Assembly (NCBI GenBank): GCA_045657645.1
Contig: JAZOTL010000040.1
Coordinates: forward strand, 1-13,606
DNA: 13,606 nucleotides
From: RGIG7300 sp045657645
Lineage (GTDB): Bacteria > Bacillota > Clostridia > Oscillospirales > CAG-272
Direction of reading: 5' to 3'
Shown: positions 13,321-13,606 of the stretch, one piece after another
How the letters are laid out: each line of letters opens with the position of its first letter
Position numbering within the stretch: position 1 is the stretch's first letter
Translations under genes and position numbers: made by a program
Notes under the pieces: generated by a model
What the model was told of the DNA's origin: nothing
The model's input: only the letters and a program-made list of their open reading frames with translations
Database searches by the model: none

Positions 13321-13606
13321 TTAGATAGTTATATTAATGATATTCACACTACCGTCATCATACTTTACTGCAAAGGTGTATTTACCTGCACTAAGGTTTG
13401 TTGCGGTGTAGCTGTTGTTTGTTACAGCTGTAGGTCTTACAAGCACGGAACCGCTTGCGTTCTTTACCTGTGCTTCGGTTGTGTAGGTTCCCTTTGCGTA
13501 TCTTATGTTTACAAGTCCCGAAAGGTTACCAAAGGTTACGCTGTTGCCCTCTACCTTGTAGGTAGGAACCTTCTTTTCAAGGGTGAGGTTCTTTACTACT
13601 ATGTAA
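13321..13606 (-). CDS. C-terminal fragment of a probable secreted or surface protein
   Basis: The last 94 codons of a gene that begins beyond the right edge; stop TAA at 13323-13321. The protein is rich in Thr, Val, Asn, Ser and Tyr with alternating polar and hydrophobic residues, as in beta-sandwich repeats. Segments such as VNIRYAKGTYTTEAQVKNAS and SAGKYTFAVKYDDGS suggest an Ig-like or carbohydrate-binding-like C-terminal domain of a large extracellular protein. No LPXTG sorting signal or final membrane helix is present in the visible end. The reading frame is supported by its continuity, by coding-like composition and by the terminator that starts 4 bp after its stop. The function cannot be told from this piece, and no link to the downstream operon is evident. 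Confidence 0.7.
   Translation of the reverse strand, partial: YIVVKNLTLEKKVPTYKVEGNSVTFGNLSGLVNIRYAKGTYTTEAQVKNASGSVLVRPTAVTNNSYTATNLSAGKYTFAVKYDDGSVNIINITI

Overview
The window looks like a chromosomal segment of a low-to-moderate GC Gram-positive anaerobe (Bacillota, class Clostridia, most likely Oscillospirales/Ruminococcaceae-like). The reasons are the strong AAGGAG-type ribosome sites, near-consensus sigma-A promoters, the greA-lysS pair, an FtsEX operon with secreted PcsB-like coiled-coil hydrolases, and a PucR/CdaR-type regulator. The genus cannot be fixed from the sequence. Every supported gene is on the minus strand, so transcription runs from high to low coordinates. No rRNA, tRNA, CRISPR array, insertion sequence or phage gene was seen.

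Right edge (13606 to 12949): the C-terminal end of a probable beta-rich secreted or surface protein, its intrinsic terminator (13288-13316), and an AT-rich gap of about 370 bp. The gap holds an imperfect inverted repeat, a perfect-consensus promoter (TTGACA-17-TATAAT, 13072-13100) and two abutting dyads just upstream of the next gene.

Middle (12948 to 3919): what reads as one eight-gene operon. The order is a PucR/CdaR-like regulator, ftsE, ftsX, two tandem paralogous coiled-coil M23 peptidases, a membrane-anchored PDZ-S41 protease, greA, and lysS with a C-terminal tRNA-binding domain, ending in a strong terminator (3919-3952). FtsEX is expected to gate the two peptidoglycan hydrolases from inside the cell. 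The S41 protease probably processes envelope proteins. GreA and LysRS are housekeeping passengers.

Left (3839 to 1): a second operon from an extended -10 promoter (3811-3839). It encodes an SGNH-hydrolase-like anchored protein with a fibronectin-III-like tail, an AlgI-type MBOAT acyltransferase, a stand-alone acyl carrier protein, and, by a 4-bp ATGA overlap, a DASS/SLC13-like anion transporter cut by the window edge. The first three resemble the DltD/DltB/DltC arrangement, but with an AlgI-type MBOAT and with no DltA-like activating enzyme visible. This suggests an extracytoplasmic acyl- or aminoacyl-transfer system of unknown donor and acceptor, and it is the best candidate for an undescribed system here.

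Several gene starts were moved inward from the longest open frame because the longer frame begins at TTG and an internal ATG has a proper ribosome site: lysS at 5906, the SGNH gene at 3754 and the PucR-like gene at 12948.
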